A stretch of DNA of 64,000 nt from Hofstenia miamia (GCA_004352715.1 SCFE01000085.1:1388780-1452779); one strand, 5' to 3'. Positions 45,047 to 57,291 are shown, counted from the first letter of the stretch. Notes: generated by a model from the letters alone, not told the origin. Numbers and translations: made by a program.

Positions 45047-46737
45047 AAAATGTATAGTTTTGCTTTCACAGATGCATTCTACATGTACTAGTTAATATGT
45101 TTGATAAATTAATAATATATAGACAGGAAAACAAAAATGATTAATTATTAGCTAGAATGGTTTCAAAACAAATTTCTTAAATTGTACAATGATTATTATT
45201 CGTAAATGGAGATATTATAACTCATGGAATGTTCATGCAATGCACAATTTTATAATGGTCTTTTATACAGTCTGTAGAATTTTCATAGTTTTGTGGATAT
45301 CATTTTATTGAGTAAAATTTAATAACAAATGTTTGAATCAGAGAGATAATAATACTTGTTAAAAGCATAATGTCATATTTCAGTAATAAAGCAAAATAAT
45401 TTTTAAGAAAAACCCAAAAACTTGTTTATGGAAAAATTTGCAATTTCTAATATTTAATAAACACACATGGTAAAACCCACATGTGTGATTAAGACAAGAC
45501 AAAAATGTCATTTATTCTACACTGCTTATAATGATAATATATATCGTACTATTAAATTTGCCTATTGTATTAGTTTATCATCATTGTTATGATGGGAATG
45601 CTGCAGGAAACAAATGCAATGTGTACTTGCACATTATGAATTTTACATGATCATATCTAAATTAATGATTAATAAATTAAGTGATAGATCACAGTATAAA
45701 ACATATGATAAATAAAAGTTTAAACAAAATCAATTATAAATGTGTATTAACAAACAAACGACATTTCTATTTATGATAAACACTATAATAAATTTAACAT
45801 GAGACTGCAAATTCGCAGCAATTCATTAAAATAAAATTGATTTCGTTTTTTAAAGAAATATCTGTAAAACTAACTAGAGATAATATTGCAAAAATTGTTA
45901 GGAATAAAATATTATCTGAGATTGAATTATAAAAATAGCTTATCAAAAAGTTTGAAATCTTTCAGAGTAGTTGTTTTTCATCAATGTGAAATTCCATTAT
46001 GCCAGCTGTGTATATTCTTATGTTTTGAAATTTGCATGCCTTCATAGACAATGTCAATATAGTTATCTATATGCATTGTTCGACTGCCAGAATAAAACAA
46101 ACTATAAACACAGTGCAACCATATGACATTCCATTAATCTGCTCTATGTATAAATTTGCATGCTTTCATAGACAATGTCAACATTATGTGGTTTTATCTA
46201 TTGTTCAACTGTCAAAATGTATCCAATTGTAAAGATTTTTATCTACCAAACATGAAATCACTTTACAATTAAATAACACTTTCAAATCATATAAAACTAG
46301 AATTTTTCACAAGTTGGATTATTACTATCATAAATTGGTTATTGGTTATTAATACATACCATTTAAGAATAACAAATAACTTTTTTTTACATTTTAAAAA
46401 TTGTTTATACTTAAATTTCATCAGTGTCTGTGATCTTAAGAGTTAAATATATACCAATTTATAAATTATATGAGTCCTTTCATAATTGATGAATGGATGA
46501 TCATTTACACTATATACTGTGAATAAGGGTATTTTATCCAATAACGGGATGCTACCACTCTAATAATGTTGACAGTTGCCTATATCAGAATAAATTAAAA
46601 TATTATGCAGTCCATTTAAAATACCAAAACTATACTTAGCAGTGTTCAAACCATTGACTATTTGATAGTGACGATTAAGCCTCAAAATTTCACCTGCCTG
46701 ATTAATTCAAATTCAAAAGTCATTTCATTTTTTATCA
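45047..46737. other. Non-coding AT-rich flank with local repeats
   Basis: No gene seen. A tandem pair with period 124 bp starts at 46028 and 46152 (aaatttgcatgc-ttcatagacaatgtcaa). A ~120-bp stretch at 45470-45595 resembles 55205-55330 (see there). Confidence 0.55.
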
Positions 46738-47136
46738 CTACTCTTCACTGGTGATTTCAAAATTCAATTTTGGAACTGTTGTAATCATTTGCAAATTTTG
46801 TGAAGAAGTACTAAATAGTTTTTCAAAGCTTTTTTCGTCATTTGTTTCAGATTTAACAACCGTCAATTCAATTTTTGTTAAGACTTGGTTAACAAAGCTA
46901 AACACATCTTCTATCTTTTACACATGAACGCCCTTCACATAAATACCACGTATATTTCCATTTGCATTGATAAAACTCCATGATTGATCTTGTATATTAT
47001 TGAATCCTATGGGAAATGTGATATTTAGCAAAGCCATGTGAGATGCGGTATAGATTGGACTTTCCAAATGCGTAGTAAAACTATGTATTGAGTTATTGCT
47101 TCGATAGTTGTCAGAAAGTAGACTAACAATTGGCAT
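46738..47136 (-). pseudogene. Polinton structural-type protein, one in-frame stop
   Basis: 132 codons, TAG stop at 46738-46740. The N-terminal part has NNSIHSFTTHLESPIYTAS followed by HMALLNITFPIGFNNI, a beta-rich pattern (xVALxxIxFPxxxxN) found at the start of putative virion proteins of Polintons. A TAA at about 46919 breaks the frame after GVHV. It is the last gene of a compact minus-strand block. Family-level call only; capsid role is inference. Confidence 0.5.
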
Positions 47137-47221
47137 ATCACAAAAGTGTATAAAATTTCGATTATGCTATTTATACAAAACATTTTGTACATGTATAATA
47201 AGCAAAGTGACTACGAATACA

Positions 47222-47647
47222 TTAATTTATTAAGCCCATCACTACACAAAAGGATATTAACAAATGGTAAATCAGTAAATACAAATATTTCGGGTATATT
47301 GTTAAAAAATAGAAAAGCACAAAAATACAATAAGCACTGCAAACTGGTAATATTCCCTGCAAATTAGATTTTCGATCACCTTCATATACATGGAATCCAG
47401 GATACATATTTAGACAGTAATGTTCAATATCAGGGTACTGGTTTAGTGTACAACCAAGAGAATCCTTGAATATTAAGTTCCTGCTTGCATTTTGTATAAT
47501 CAACAACCAATGGGTTCCATGATGACCAGTTGGGCTTGCATTAGAAATTAGAAAACAGTTTTGGACAAGGCTTGGTGGTATGCAATCTGAACAGTATGCA
47601 ACGTAGTGATGGGATTTGGAGAATAATACGTCTAATTTTGTCAGCAT
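47222..47647 (-). CDS. Adenain-type cysteine protease (Polinton PRO)
   Basis: 141 residues, uninterrupted. His46 in GTHW, Asp62 in FKDSLG, Gln97 and Cys103 in VCSAYC give the order His-Asp/Glu-Gln-Cys of adenovirus-type maturation proteases, which Polintons also encode. The usual CG after the catalytic Cys is CS here, and the frame runs into a hydrophobic tail after the expected end of the domain, so the C terminus is probably eroded. It begins 3 bp after the upstream gene in the block ends. Confidence 0.72.
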   Translation of the reverse strand: MLTKLDVLFSKSHHYVAYCSDCIPPSLVQNCFLISNASPTGHHGTHWLLIIQNASRNLIFKDSLGCTLNQYPDIEHYCLNMYPGFHVYEGDRKSNLQGILPVCSAYCIFVLFYFLTIYPKYLYLLIYHLLISFCVVMGLIN

Positions 47648-47650
47648 ACA

Positions 47651-47983
47651 TTAAACATTTAAATATCTATAGAGTTCATTATACCTAAACTTCACATATA
47701 TCCAAAACAATAAAGACAGCACATGACCCAAAATTGTTTTATTATACCAAAAACTGTAAAATATTGGATATCCATTGCCAATTCCAAATTTTCTTTTAAC
47801 AAAGCCATAACTATCATGGTAAATTGCATAAATTCCAAACAGTTTTGACCATTTCAACAGCAAATGTAGTCTAGAATTATTTAAGCCAATAAGTCCACCA
47901 TAGGGGTTCATTTGCAGAATTCTTTCAAACACCAACGTTATGTATACAATTTTTTTGTAATAGATATCTTGAAACATGAGCAA
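47651..47983 (-). CDS. Polinton-associated protein with HDSYG motif
   Basis: 110 residues, uninterrupted. Features: RILQMNPYGGLIGLN, then IYAIYHDSYGFVKRKFGIGNGY and a hydrophobic C-terminal stretch (ILGHVLSLLFWIYVKF) that could span a membrane. The HD-x-Y resembles the PLA2 catalytic pair but the rest does not fit that fold clearly. Position between the protease and another small gene, same strand, points to a virion or accessory protein. Function not known. Confidence 0.5.
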   Translation of the reverse strand: MLMFQDIYYKKIVYITLVFERILQMNPYGGLIGLNNSRLHLLLKWSKLFGIYAIYHDSYGFVKRKFGIGNGYPIFYSFWYNKTILGHVLSLLFWIYVKFRYNELYRYLNV

Positions 47984-48062
47984 ATTTTATGTGAAGCAAT
48001 TGGATAAATAAATAATTAAATGCTTTATGTATGAAATCAATATTCAAAATTAAGTTACCTTG

Positions 48063-48662
48063 TTAATGACGTTGGCTTTCATAGTATTTAGATATGATAT
48101 TCATATGTTTTTTGAAGAAGCACTGATGTAAATTGGAGTTCAACACTTCGGAATTTATTAGTGACAACTTGTAAAATCCCAATGCAAAATATATTGTAGA
48201 GATATCGATTTTTACTTTACCTTCTTCCAAGCATGTCTTTACAAGCTTAAAATTGCCTAACATCTCTTTTAAAGATTGTAAAATTTTACCCTTTTGCATT
48301 AGTAAAAATAGGTTTTTATGAGTACTTGTTTCTTCAGCGGCAATTACTTTTTCCAAAGATTGTATGCAATCTTCTTCAGAAGCTCTTTCACAAATATCTA
48401 AGTCTTCATAACTGTTATGGCGAAGATTTTGAGAAGATATGCTGCTTAAGAATGTTTTTAATATCCCACTTTTATTTGCTTTGTGTGTGAAATTAAATGA
48501 ATCCTCTGTAATTTCAGTCTCTTAAAAATAGGACAGTTTGTGTGCCTCCCCAAAATCTTTAACCAAAATGTAATATGTTTGTTTTTTACTTCTTGAGACG
48601 ATTTTTCCCACATTGCAAGAACATGTGAAAAAATCCTGTTGAAGTTTTGTGTTTGATGCCAT
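48063..48662 (-). pseudogene. Unrecognised Polinton-block protein with one stop
   Basis: The ATG at 48662 opens a ~200-codon frame (MASNTKLQQDFFTCSC at the start) with a single TAA near 48523 after KLSYF; the frame is otherwise open to 48063. C-terminal half is helical with Leu/Lys/Glu. No known domain seen. It lies 80 bp upstream of the HDSYG gene in the same direction, so it is likely part of the same element. Confidence 0.45.
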
Positions 48663-48967
48663 GACTTTACAGAATGAATTTTGGAAATAAATAAAAATGA
48701 ACATCTGCAATTGAGGTATTGAATAACATGTGGCAAAAGAAATAGATGTGTTAGATTTGAATAAATGTCAGATGCAGTTAGCTAGGTTTCTTTAGTATGA
48801 CGTGGATCCAAGTGTTCTATTTCAAATTGTTTTTTTTCTAACTGTTATGTTGCATAGACGCGTTTTATGTTTTGCTTAAGAAATGGGGTGTAATTAAAAG
48901 TAGAAGCATAGAATTTCATGTAACAATTTTGAATAATAAGTGGCTGCAGGAATTCGTGGAATGTCCG

Positions 48968-49168
48968 GAAAAGGTAGGTTTTGTAAAAAATGCAAAAAAA
49001 TAAACAAAAACATATAGGTGCATAGTTAAAAAGGGGGTATAATTGAATAATTTAAAATATGGGTATGGCTGCAGTTTTTTTACCCATGGCTGTAAAACCC
49101 TGAATTTTTAAAAAACCACTTTTTTCATATCAAAATCAATAGAAAAGTGTAAAAAGTTATTAAAAATA
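48968..49168 (+). repeat. Dispersed ~190-bp repeat, copy 2
   Basis: Collinear with 16618-16806 in the same orientation, about 80 percent alike by eye, with a short insertion near gaataatttaaaatatggg. No coding content. Confidence 0.7.
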
Positions 49169-49876
49169 ATCCAATTCACGAAATTTTATTTTTCCATTTT
49201 TGATAGATGGCGTCTTAAATTTTGATGTTTCAAATTCACATTCCTATCTTTATACATATGCTCAAAAATATAATCGACTACTGCTGAAAAAATAATTGAC
49301 TTTTTGAAAACCACCTGTGAATTTTTTAAAGTATTGGTTGCTCACAGAAAAATAAGCTAAACTATTGATAAATATGCATGGTAGATCGTCGGAGAAAAGT
49401 GTTTTTATATTACTTAGAAAACCTGTTTTTTCTTGTAAAATTCAAAAAGAAATCTATATTATTCCTAATGAAATGATAAATTCATTAGCCACCTGTCGGA
49501 ATTTAATTGGCTGACACATGTGTTATTCGATTGGCTGTTGATGTGTAGTTTGCCACTGCTCATTTCTTGGAGAAACTGCAATGAAATTTAGGGTTAATAT
49601 TAACAGAAATCTTGCTCGATTATTACATATTCAAATTGAAACAAAGCAATCGTCTGCTTATTTTCAAGCAAGAAGTTACTAGCAGCAAGAGTTCTTCATG
49701 GGGTAAGGTTTTTGGTTTCAGTACAAAATTAGTAATTTCTAATGCTTTCTTGTTCAATAACTGATGCAGTGCTACTATCAATATTGTATGTAATACAATT
49801 TCAGAACTTGGTTAGCTTCAGTGATGTGTAGACATTCACTATTTATAAATAGTTAAAATATACAATTTGTTAAACT

Positions 49877-49881
<5 letters not shown>

Positions 49882-49910
<29 letters not shown>
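49882..49910. repeat. (AT)n microsatellite
   Basis: Uninterrupted alternating A/T of about 29 bp. Confidence 0.95.
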
Positions 49911-49913
<3 letters not shown>

Positions 49914-50508
49914 TAATCTGTTCAGGCTTTATCCCTCAAGGGCATAAAATAATTTTCTGACAACACTGATTAGGCCGAACAGTACTTTATTGAACGGGAA
50001 GATGGTGATTCATCTTGGGAGCCAGCACTATTGTAATGCAATATTTTTAAAGTAATTTTCTCTATTTGATCTATCAATATGTTTTCGTGTTAAGTTTGCT
50101 TTAATTTTGTAAAGCATTCATATTGAGCAAAATTGAATGCATTTAATATTTTTCTAAAAGAAAATTATTTAGAAGTTAAGATTTTGCCTGGCAGTGAGTT
50201 TCGCTAAATCTTATTTAAAATATGGAATTGCACTTCCAGATATAGATAACAAGGTTTGAAAAAAGCAAACGAAATGAAATCACTTTTGACATAATTTTTG
50301 ATAAATTCCTATTGAAAGATGCAGATACAGCATAGTATTATTTTATCTTATCTTTTATTTTCTTAATATTTTGAGTGTTTTAAACTTACAAATTTGCTTT
50401 TCAGATAACGCCATATATGCATGTTCTTATACATATCATGTTCCTGGACAACTGTTGAAGCATTTGAACATCAAAATGTTCACAGGCCATCATATGGAGA
50501 AAAAATGA

Positions 50509-50703
50509 TTGTTTAAAATAGTACATCTTCGTAAAACTAATAGAATAGATAATCCCTTCCTCAATATATTAAAATGCCAAAAAAGGCTTTCGTTTTTAGA
50601 AGATGCAGTTCGAAAGACTAATAATTACGAAAAAAGAGATTCAATGAAAATTCTTAAACTTGATAAAAAACTTTTACTGGCCTGTGCAATATTGACCATT
50701 TAG
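50509..50703 (+). other. Short ORF, doubtful exon
   Basis: 64 codons without ATG, Lys/Leu/Asn-rich (IDNPFLNILKCQKRLSFLE). It stands 300 bp upstream of the 50997 ORF on the same strand and might be an exon of the same gene, but I see no clear splice pair that joins them. Confidence 0.2.
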
Positions 50704-50996
50704 ATACAATTGAAATATTTATTTTTTTGTAAATTTTATTAGTATTTTTCGATATTTAATGCATTTTAGTCGGTCACAAAAATATATACCTCTCTATTGT
50801 AATATAACAGATATTATAATAAATAAATATAATTTTATGAAACGTACTAAATGTATATAATTTTAGATTGATTAAAATTAAGTGAAGTCATCTAAAAAGT
50901 ATTGTCTCCCAATGAACAAGTGATGGTATGAATTAAATGTACGTTTAAGTTATGTATGTACAAACCAATTGCTTATATTTTTTTGTATTGAAAGAA

Positions 50997-51605
50997 ATGA
51001 TGAGGAATACAAAATCATTGCTATCAGCAAGCAAGACTGATCTAACTTCAAGTGAGTTCAACTTCAATTTCTGCGAAACAAGCAAAATTTTTAGACTAAG
51101 TTGATCAAGCGATTTTGTGTTTATTTTATCTGAAGGACATGTGGTTTATAAATATTGCTCCGAAACTAAAACTGACGAACGAATAAATCTAGAGCAAACA
51201 AATAGATTTCCTTTAGATATGGCAGTTTCTAAGAACTTGAATTACATCGCTTTATCCTACGAAATTAAAAAAAATACATTAACACATATTATTGTGGTTT
51301 CTTTTAAGAAAGAAAATATTCTGTGGGAAACTCATTTATCAGAAGATATAAAATTTTCTTACTTAACATTCATTACAGAAAACATTTTAGCTGTAGCTTT
51401 TATACATTCTGTCTTTGGCAGAACAGCAATTGGTCTGTATGGTGCTAATAATGGAAAATTAATTCGAAAATTTGATCTAGTTGAAACTGTGGAGGAAGCA
51501 GAAGAGAATATTGAACGATTTTCATTTTACTTTACTAAAGAAAAATGTGAATCATTGATCTTTTGGAATCGTTTTGGTTTGGTTAAAATGGAATTTCACT
51601 CTTAA
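50997..51605 (+). pseudogene. Beta-propeller-like protein with in-frame TGA
   Basis: From ATG 50997 one frame runs 203 codons to a TAA at 51603-51605, broken only by TGA at 51102-51104. After the TGA the protein shows four-strand-like repeats: FILSEGHVVYKY, NYIALSYEI, HIIVVSF..ILWETHL, TENILAVAFIH, AIGLYGANNGKLIRKF, LIFWNRFGLVKMEF, the rhythm of WD/YVTN-like blades. I cannot name the family. It could be one exon of a larger gene (the TGA lies where a 3' splice site might be), or a dying gene. Confidence 0.4.
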
Positions 51606-53218
51606 ATACATTTGTTCGTGCAATTTATAGTCATTATTCTTACAGACAGTTAAAAGAATGCTCCACGATTATGTTACTTTAAATTATATGCTTAGCTTAT
51701 AATTTTAGTTTTGAATATGTAAAGATAATTTGTCATTCTCTAGTAGTTCTAACTTTAATTTCGAGTCCTATCACTGCAGGGATAGGTATGGACTGGCCCA
51801 TTTAAACTAATGCCCCATGAAGTGAATTTAACTAAAACTTTAAAAATCATATGCTTTACTTGATTAGACTTGCTTACAATTTAATGTACGGGAAAAATGA
51901 TTTTCTTTAAAGTAGCATAAATTGTCTTGAAAAAAACCTGATCCATACAACAGCAATTCATTTTAAATTTTTGGAATGTAAAAATCATTGCTTTCTTTTT
52001 TGTTGCACCTTAAGGAAATCTGTAAACGACTGGCAATATATAAAGGTTGAAATATTAATTTTGACCAATGCCTGAAATAATAATCACTTTACTGTCCAAA
52101 GAAATTTTTTCTTAAAAAATATTAATATATTTCTATCAAACAAAAAATAAAAAAAATTAGGATATCAAAACTACAATCAAACAAATATTCACATTTACGC
52201 ACGCTTGAGTGCGCTAAATTTATGCAACACGTTCTCAAACATTTTAAAACAAACTTAAATTATAATTCATAATTTTTACAAAACCAATTCACAGATAAGC
52301 TTTATCGTTATCTTTTTTAAAAAATACATAATTTAGCAAAAATGTGAATTTTTGCAAAATAAATAAAAATCTTAATGATTTTTTAATAGTTTTAAGTGAT
52401 ATATAACAATGGAACACCTGAATTATGCTATTTAAATTTAAAAAAGGTTAAATGTGTTTTCTATAAATATAGTTAGTTGCTATAGTTTACTTATGCTATT
52501 GAAAAAAATTATATGCACTTAAATTTTTATAGAATACAAAGAAGGCGATTGAATTGCAGACATGTTGGAATCAAACGCATTTTGCATAATATTTGTCAAA
52601 TTCCCGCAATTTTGTAAATTCCAATTAAATAGCGCAATAATGTAATTTTAGAATATAGAAAAATCAATCCCAAGTAACAAAAGAAAGTGGCCCGAATGCT
52701 TTTTTCTAATTATTGGGGCAGTAATTTAACTATACTTGTGAAAACTACTTTTAGCAGCTGCCAGGTAAATGCCCGCCAGCTTTATAAAATGTTGAAAAAT
52801 TATAGTTTTCATACATGACGTTTTTTTACAAATTTAGCAAATATATTCTTAATATTTAATAGCCATATTTTCAAATTTGTCAATACATTGAAAAATTCAA
52901 ATATAATATTATGTGAAATATCGTTTTATGCTTGTTGCTGAATAAATAATGTAAACATAAGGGTGCTTTGTGATTTTATATTATAATTTAATAATGCAAA
53001 ATACCTTTTGTTTTTATTAAAATTTCACATACATGTTTGATGAAATTTGTTAAACTCAATCTAGTCCCGCCATTTTATTGATCTAGGTAACATTTAATTA
53101 AAAAATAAAAGTGTAAATTATTAATTTTTTTAATTAAATCTTTTAATCTTTTCAAGCTATATTTATTTCATTATAAATGTAAAAATCATTTTAACAGATT
53201 TTATTGGAAACTCGGATT
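51606..53218. other. No gene seen
   Basis: AT-rich, poly-A and poly-T runs, only short frames. No repeat end or RNA gene noticed. Confidence 0.55.
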
Positions 53219-53590
53219 GTTACACTCAAACTTGTCAACAAGCCGACATTTCCAAGCTCAGCTTGCCTCAATTCGTTTAAATTTTGTGTAAGTTCGGCTC
53301 GGCAGATAAAATCTTTAAATGAGCCTCATTTTAACTCAGTACTTTTTTAAAAATATTGTGCTCAAAGAATTTTTTACATAGCTCTTCCTATTATTTAATA
53401 AACATTTCTTAAATAAGATTATAGGAAAGGCATACTGACTGCAAAAAATAAGAAAAATCTCCATATTCAAATTCCCAAGCAGAACTATAAACTTGCTTTG
53501 CCTAAAATAGGCTCATTGTATATCAAATACTGTGCTCAAGCTTGGCTTGGCTTGTTATAAGCTCGGCTCGTTGACAAGTCTGGTTACACT
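53219..53590. mobile_element. hAT-type MITE with 8-bp target duplication
   Basis: Element 53227-53582 (356 bp) is flanked by the perfect 8-bp direct repeat GTTACACT (53219-53226 and 53583-53590). Ends are inverted: CAAACTTGTCAACAAGCCGA on the left against CAGACTTGTCAACGAGCCGA from the right end on minus. TSD length and CA..TG ends are those of hAT transposons. The interior has extra GCTCGGCTCG-type subterminal repeats and no ORF, so it is non-autonomous. Confidence 0.85.
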
Positions 53591-54459
53591 CCCATTTAAA
53601 AAAATGGTGCGTTTTTGCTATTCAAAATTAGAATTTCTAATTCATTTCATGCTGTGTTATAACAGAGGTCGATCGGATCTCGGATCAGATATGGATGGGA
53701 ATGAATCTAAATTTTGAGAAAATTTCAGATCAGTATCAGAACCAAAAATTTTTTAAAATTTTGTATATTGTACATTTTTGACATTACGCAGAAAATTTAT
53801 TTTTGAATGCCACTTTAATTGTGTTAATAACCTCAATCTAAGTGAAATTTTGTAATAGAATTTCATTCTTCATACAACAAGTTCCATGCTATTCTTTTCA
53901 ACAACTTATAATATTGGTCACAAATTTTTCAAATTTGAAAATGCAATTCATGTTTGCTATTACATAAAGATAACATTGTAAACAACCAAAAACATTTGTT
54001 TGTATATACTTGGAAATGGAAATGTAGAAGAAACACAGAGAAGCGAGTTGATGCCAGCACCGCCAAACTTTATAGTGCTAATATAATTATAAAATGTTCT
54101 CATGCAATAAGATACACACTACAATCAACTTGTAATTCCAAGATTAATTTAGTTTTCAATGGTTCGTGATTATTACAATTTTATGATTGTTGACAGAAAT
54201 ATTTCTTGAATTTTTTTGCTTGACTGTAATTGACTGTATTAGATTGTAGTACTAGAAGAGCATTTGATGCTATTGAAATATTTCAAAATTTAACATTGAT
54301 TTTTTATTTCATTGCTCTTAAGTTATATAGGATTCATTACATTTGATTTGATTTGCATGCATTACTGCCTAAGTTGTTCAGTTTTCCAAGATTGCCCCCC
54401 CATCCTCCCTGGTATATGGTATAAGTAGTAATATAAGGGCAGGCTTGAACACGCAAAAA

Positions 54460-54590
54460 CGCCTCTGATTGGTCGAGAGCTTATGACGTCACATGTCACG
54501 TCGATAGACTCGTGAATATTGGTGAAGATGTTTTTAGTGACTCACTGCTTGATTGACAACTTACTAATAGGTTTTCAGTGACGTCACATA
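54460..54590. promoter_or_regulatory. CRE and CCAAT-box cluster without an assigned gene
   Basis: Two perfect CRE palindromes TGACGTCA (54484-54491 and 54579-54586, 95 bp apart), a half-site cluster ATGTCACGTCG between them and ATTGG (inverted CCAAT) at 54468-54472. The patch is visibly richer in G+C and CpG than its surroundings. CCAAT plus CRE at this spacing is typical of ATF/CREB-NF-Y promoters, but no ORF next to it is convincing. Confidence 0.45.
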
Positions 54591-54599
54591 CTTGATATT

Positions 54600-56040
54600 T
54601 TTAAGTATGTCTACTAATGGATTTCAATTAGTGATTCATGATACTTTTAATTAATTTTCATAATGATTCATTTACATGTTCAGGCTATTTTTTACACTGT
54701 TTTGGTATGACTATTTTCACTTTGTTAATATCACAATTGCTTGCATACATTACATTAATATATACCTCTTTATTGTTTTTCCATATTTTTCGAATGATTG
54801 TATGTATAATATAATTTGGGAAAACTTTCAAAACCACATTTTGTCAAAATTCATTGTTAACACGTTTATCACATCACATTTTTTCAACCAATAATTATTT
54901 TCATATTTTGGATAATTTGCAAGTACAATGTTTAACTTGCTTTTCAGGAATTTTTTTCAAAATGACTTCTCCTTGTTTTCAAAACACACATTTCAATTAT
55001 GTAAAAAACATTTTCTGTTTCTAAGCAAACTATTTTTTAAAACTAACTTGTTAATACATATGGTAAATATTAAATATAGAAATTAAACAAAAAGAGTTCA
55101 CAATCCAATGTAATAAAATGTTTTAAATTTTTTTATAGACAATAGTAAAAAACTGCATTAAAACATCAAGTTTCAAAAATATAAAACCAGATATTTAAGT
55201 GAGCATAGTAAAGCCCACATTTTAAAAACAAGACAAAACATAACTATAATATATGCGTTATTCTTATAATGATGGTAAATTACACTAAAAATCTTGTCTA
55301 TTGTATTAATCTACCACCACCAACGTTGATGTGAGTTCATATATTTTGTCATGAGTCGCCATCTTCGTTTTCCCATGCACTGATAAATTTTTTTTGTCAA
55401 GTCCCATTCATTTGATCAATGTTGATAATCACACATTGCCATCAATAAATTATATCTAAGCATTGGTGTAAATGTTATGCATTCGCAAAATTAAATGGGA
55501 ATAATTACGCCATGCAATTAATAATCAAAATCTTATAGACACTCTCTTTTGACATATTAAATTAATACATAATTACTATCAAATAATTTAATTTGATATA
55601 TTCACTAGCAAAAAAACTACCTCCTATGAAATATATGTGTTTCCGCCATCTAACATAGCATGTCTTCGTAATTCTGGTTTTCACATGACACACGCTTTTT
55701 GTCGAGTAATCATGTGAATAATTCCTTTCTTCTTAATGTGTTTTATTTGATCACGGGAATTCATTCATCATCATGATAGTATTTTTCCATTGCTAGTTAA
55801 TCATTACGGCGATGGCTAAAAAAACAACATTAATTTAAAATGGGGTTAATAATTTACTTTTTACCTTCGAGAATTATATACCATGATAAAACATGTGATT
55901 CGTGAGAACAACAGTCTGAATTTCTTCTCTTTCATGTTACCCTGGAAATCCCATGCATTAATTTTCTCTCAACTGGAAGAATAACATGGGCTTGATATCT
56001 TCTCAATCAATACACTTGGACAAATTCGGACTAAATAGAT
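54600..56040. other. No gene seen; contains a repeat shared with 45470-45595
   Basis: 55205-55330 shares taaa-cccacat, aagacaagacaaaa, cttataatgat and tattgtattaatctac-a with 45470-45595, same orientation. The hydrophobic frame at 54676-54894 has no other support. The rest is AT-rich. Confidence 0.5.
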
Positions 56041-57240
56041 TTGGTTATTTTCTTATAATTTTTTAAAAAAAAAATCATATAGACAAATATAAAATAAACA
56101 TGGAAATATATTTTTACCTTTTACAAAATAAATGATGTGTGTGGGAAGCATTGGAGATGGGCTTTTTTAATTAATGATCATACATTCATTGGAGGGTAAT
56201 TGCATCACATGGAAACTAAAAGATACATAAATAATCAGTCAATTAAAATGTTATTACCATCTTTTTACAAAGTATAAAACGTGAGCACGATGAGCATTGG
56301 GAGAAACAGATTTTCAATTGACAAACAAGCAGGGAGCATAATCACATCACATTGCGTGGAAACTAAAATTCACATAAATAAACATCAGATTAATTAAATT
56401 ATACCATTTAAAAATTAAATTAGACATAGTGTGAGCATTGGAGAAAGATCGTTGGACATGGAGAAATGGGTAAACATTGTATGTGAGCAATCATTTATAC
56501 AATGAAATGTCTAAACACAGAATTAATTTGTAACATTGTTGACTAAAACATACACATGTTGTTGGATTCTCACTCACATGGAGGTGGTCTTTTTTTATTC
56601 TTGATAAAGCAGCACATCATGAAATGAGCAAAATCGAGCTAAATATTTTTTTGGTTATTTTCTGTTATATATTTTTAAAAAATTATGTATACATATATAA
56701 ATAAGCAGGGAAATATATTTTACCTTTTACAAAATAAATGATGTATGTGGGAGGCAATAGAGTGAATAGGGTTTTCAGTTAACGGAGAATCATTCAGCAG
56801 TGTGTGGAAACTAAACTATACATACAAATAATTATTCAATTAAAATATATTATACCATTTTTCAAGATAAATTAAATGTAAGGAGCATTACAGTGAATAG
56901 ATTTTCTTCTTGGGCAAGCATCACCAAAATATTCAAATGGAGAATTGACTAAACAAAAAAAACATTAATTTATAACATTATTGATAAAAAAACTCATGCG
57001 GAGAAATTTTAACAAATTCATATGAACATGGAGAATTGAAGGAAACATTGTATGAGCAATCAATTATACAAGGAGTTGACTAAACATTACATTTAATTTA
57101 TAACATTATTAGAGAAATTTAACAAATTGGCATTGAACATGGTGGAGGGAGTAATTATGTAAAAACAGCAGAGGTAGATCATTGGAAATATCTAAATGTA
57201 AAATTAAATATTTAATTTTTTAAAAATAAACTACCATATA
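56041..57240 (-). repeat. Array of exon-like modules downstream of PolB
   Basis: Two ~600-bp blocks (56041-56650 and 56651-57240) repeat in tandem. Within them, short minus-strand modules of about 100 bp are bounded by acceptor-like tttag|TTTCCA (on plus TGGAAACTAAA at 56210, 56357 and 56804) and donor-like AAAAG|GTAAAA (plus ttaccttttacaaaataaatgatgt at 56116 and 56719). A related module starts the PolB stop exon at 57305. Most modules have stops in all frames, so they are either decayed duplicated terminal exons or 3'-UTR exons. Confidence 0.5.
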
Positions 57241-57291
57241 CAATGATTTTGAGCAGATACAATGCGGGAAGGGAGAATGAACTATGATTTA

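Noticed and set aside
46032-46232. 66-codon ORF over the 124-bp tandem repeat
   Set aside because: The two repeat units are read in different frames, so the frame is accidental.
51102-51104. TGA as a selenocysteine codon in the propeller-like ORF
   Set aside because: No SECIS-like stem-loop was noticed downstream and the protein does not resemble any selenoprotein family; splicing or decay is simpler.
54676-54894. 72-codon hydrophobic ORF after the CRE patch
   Set aside because: Its F/I/Y-rich composition is what random AT-rich sequence encodes, and no homologous motif or splice context supports it.
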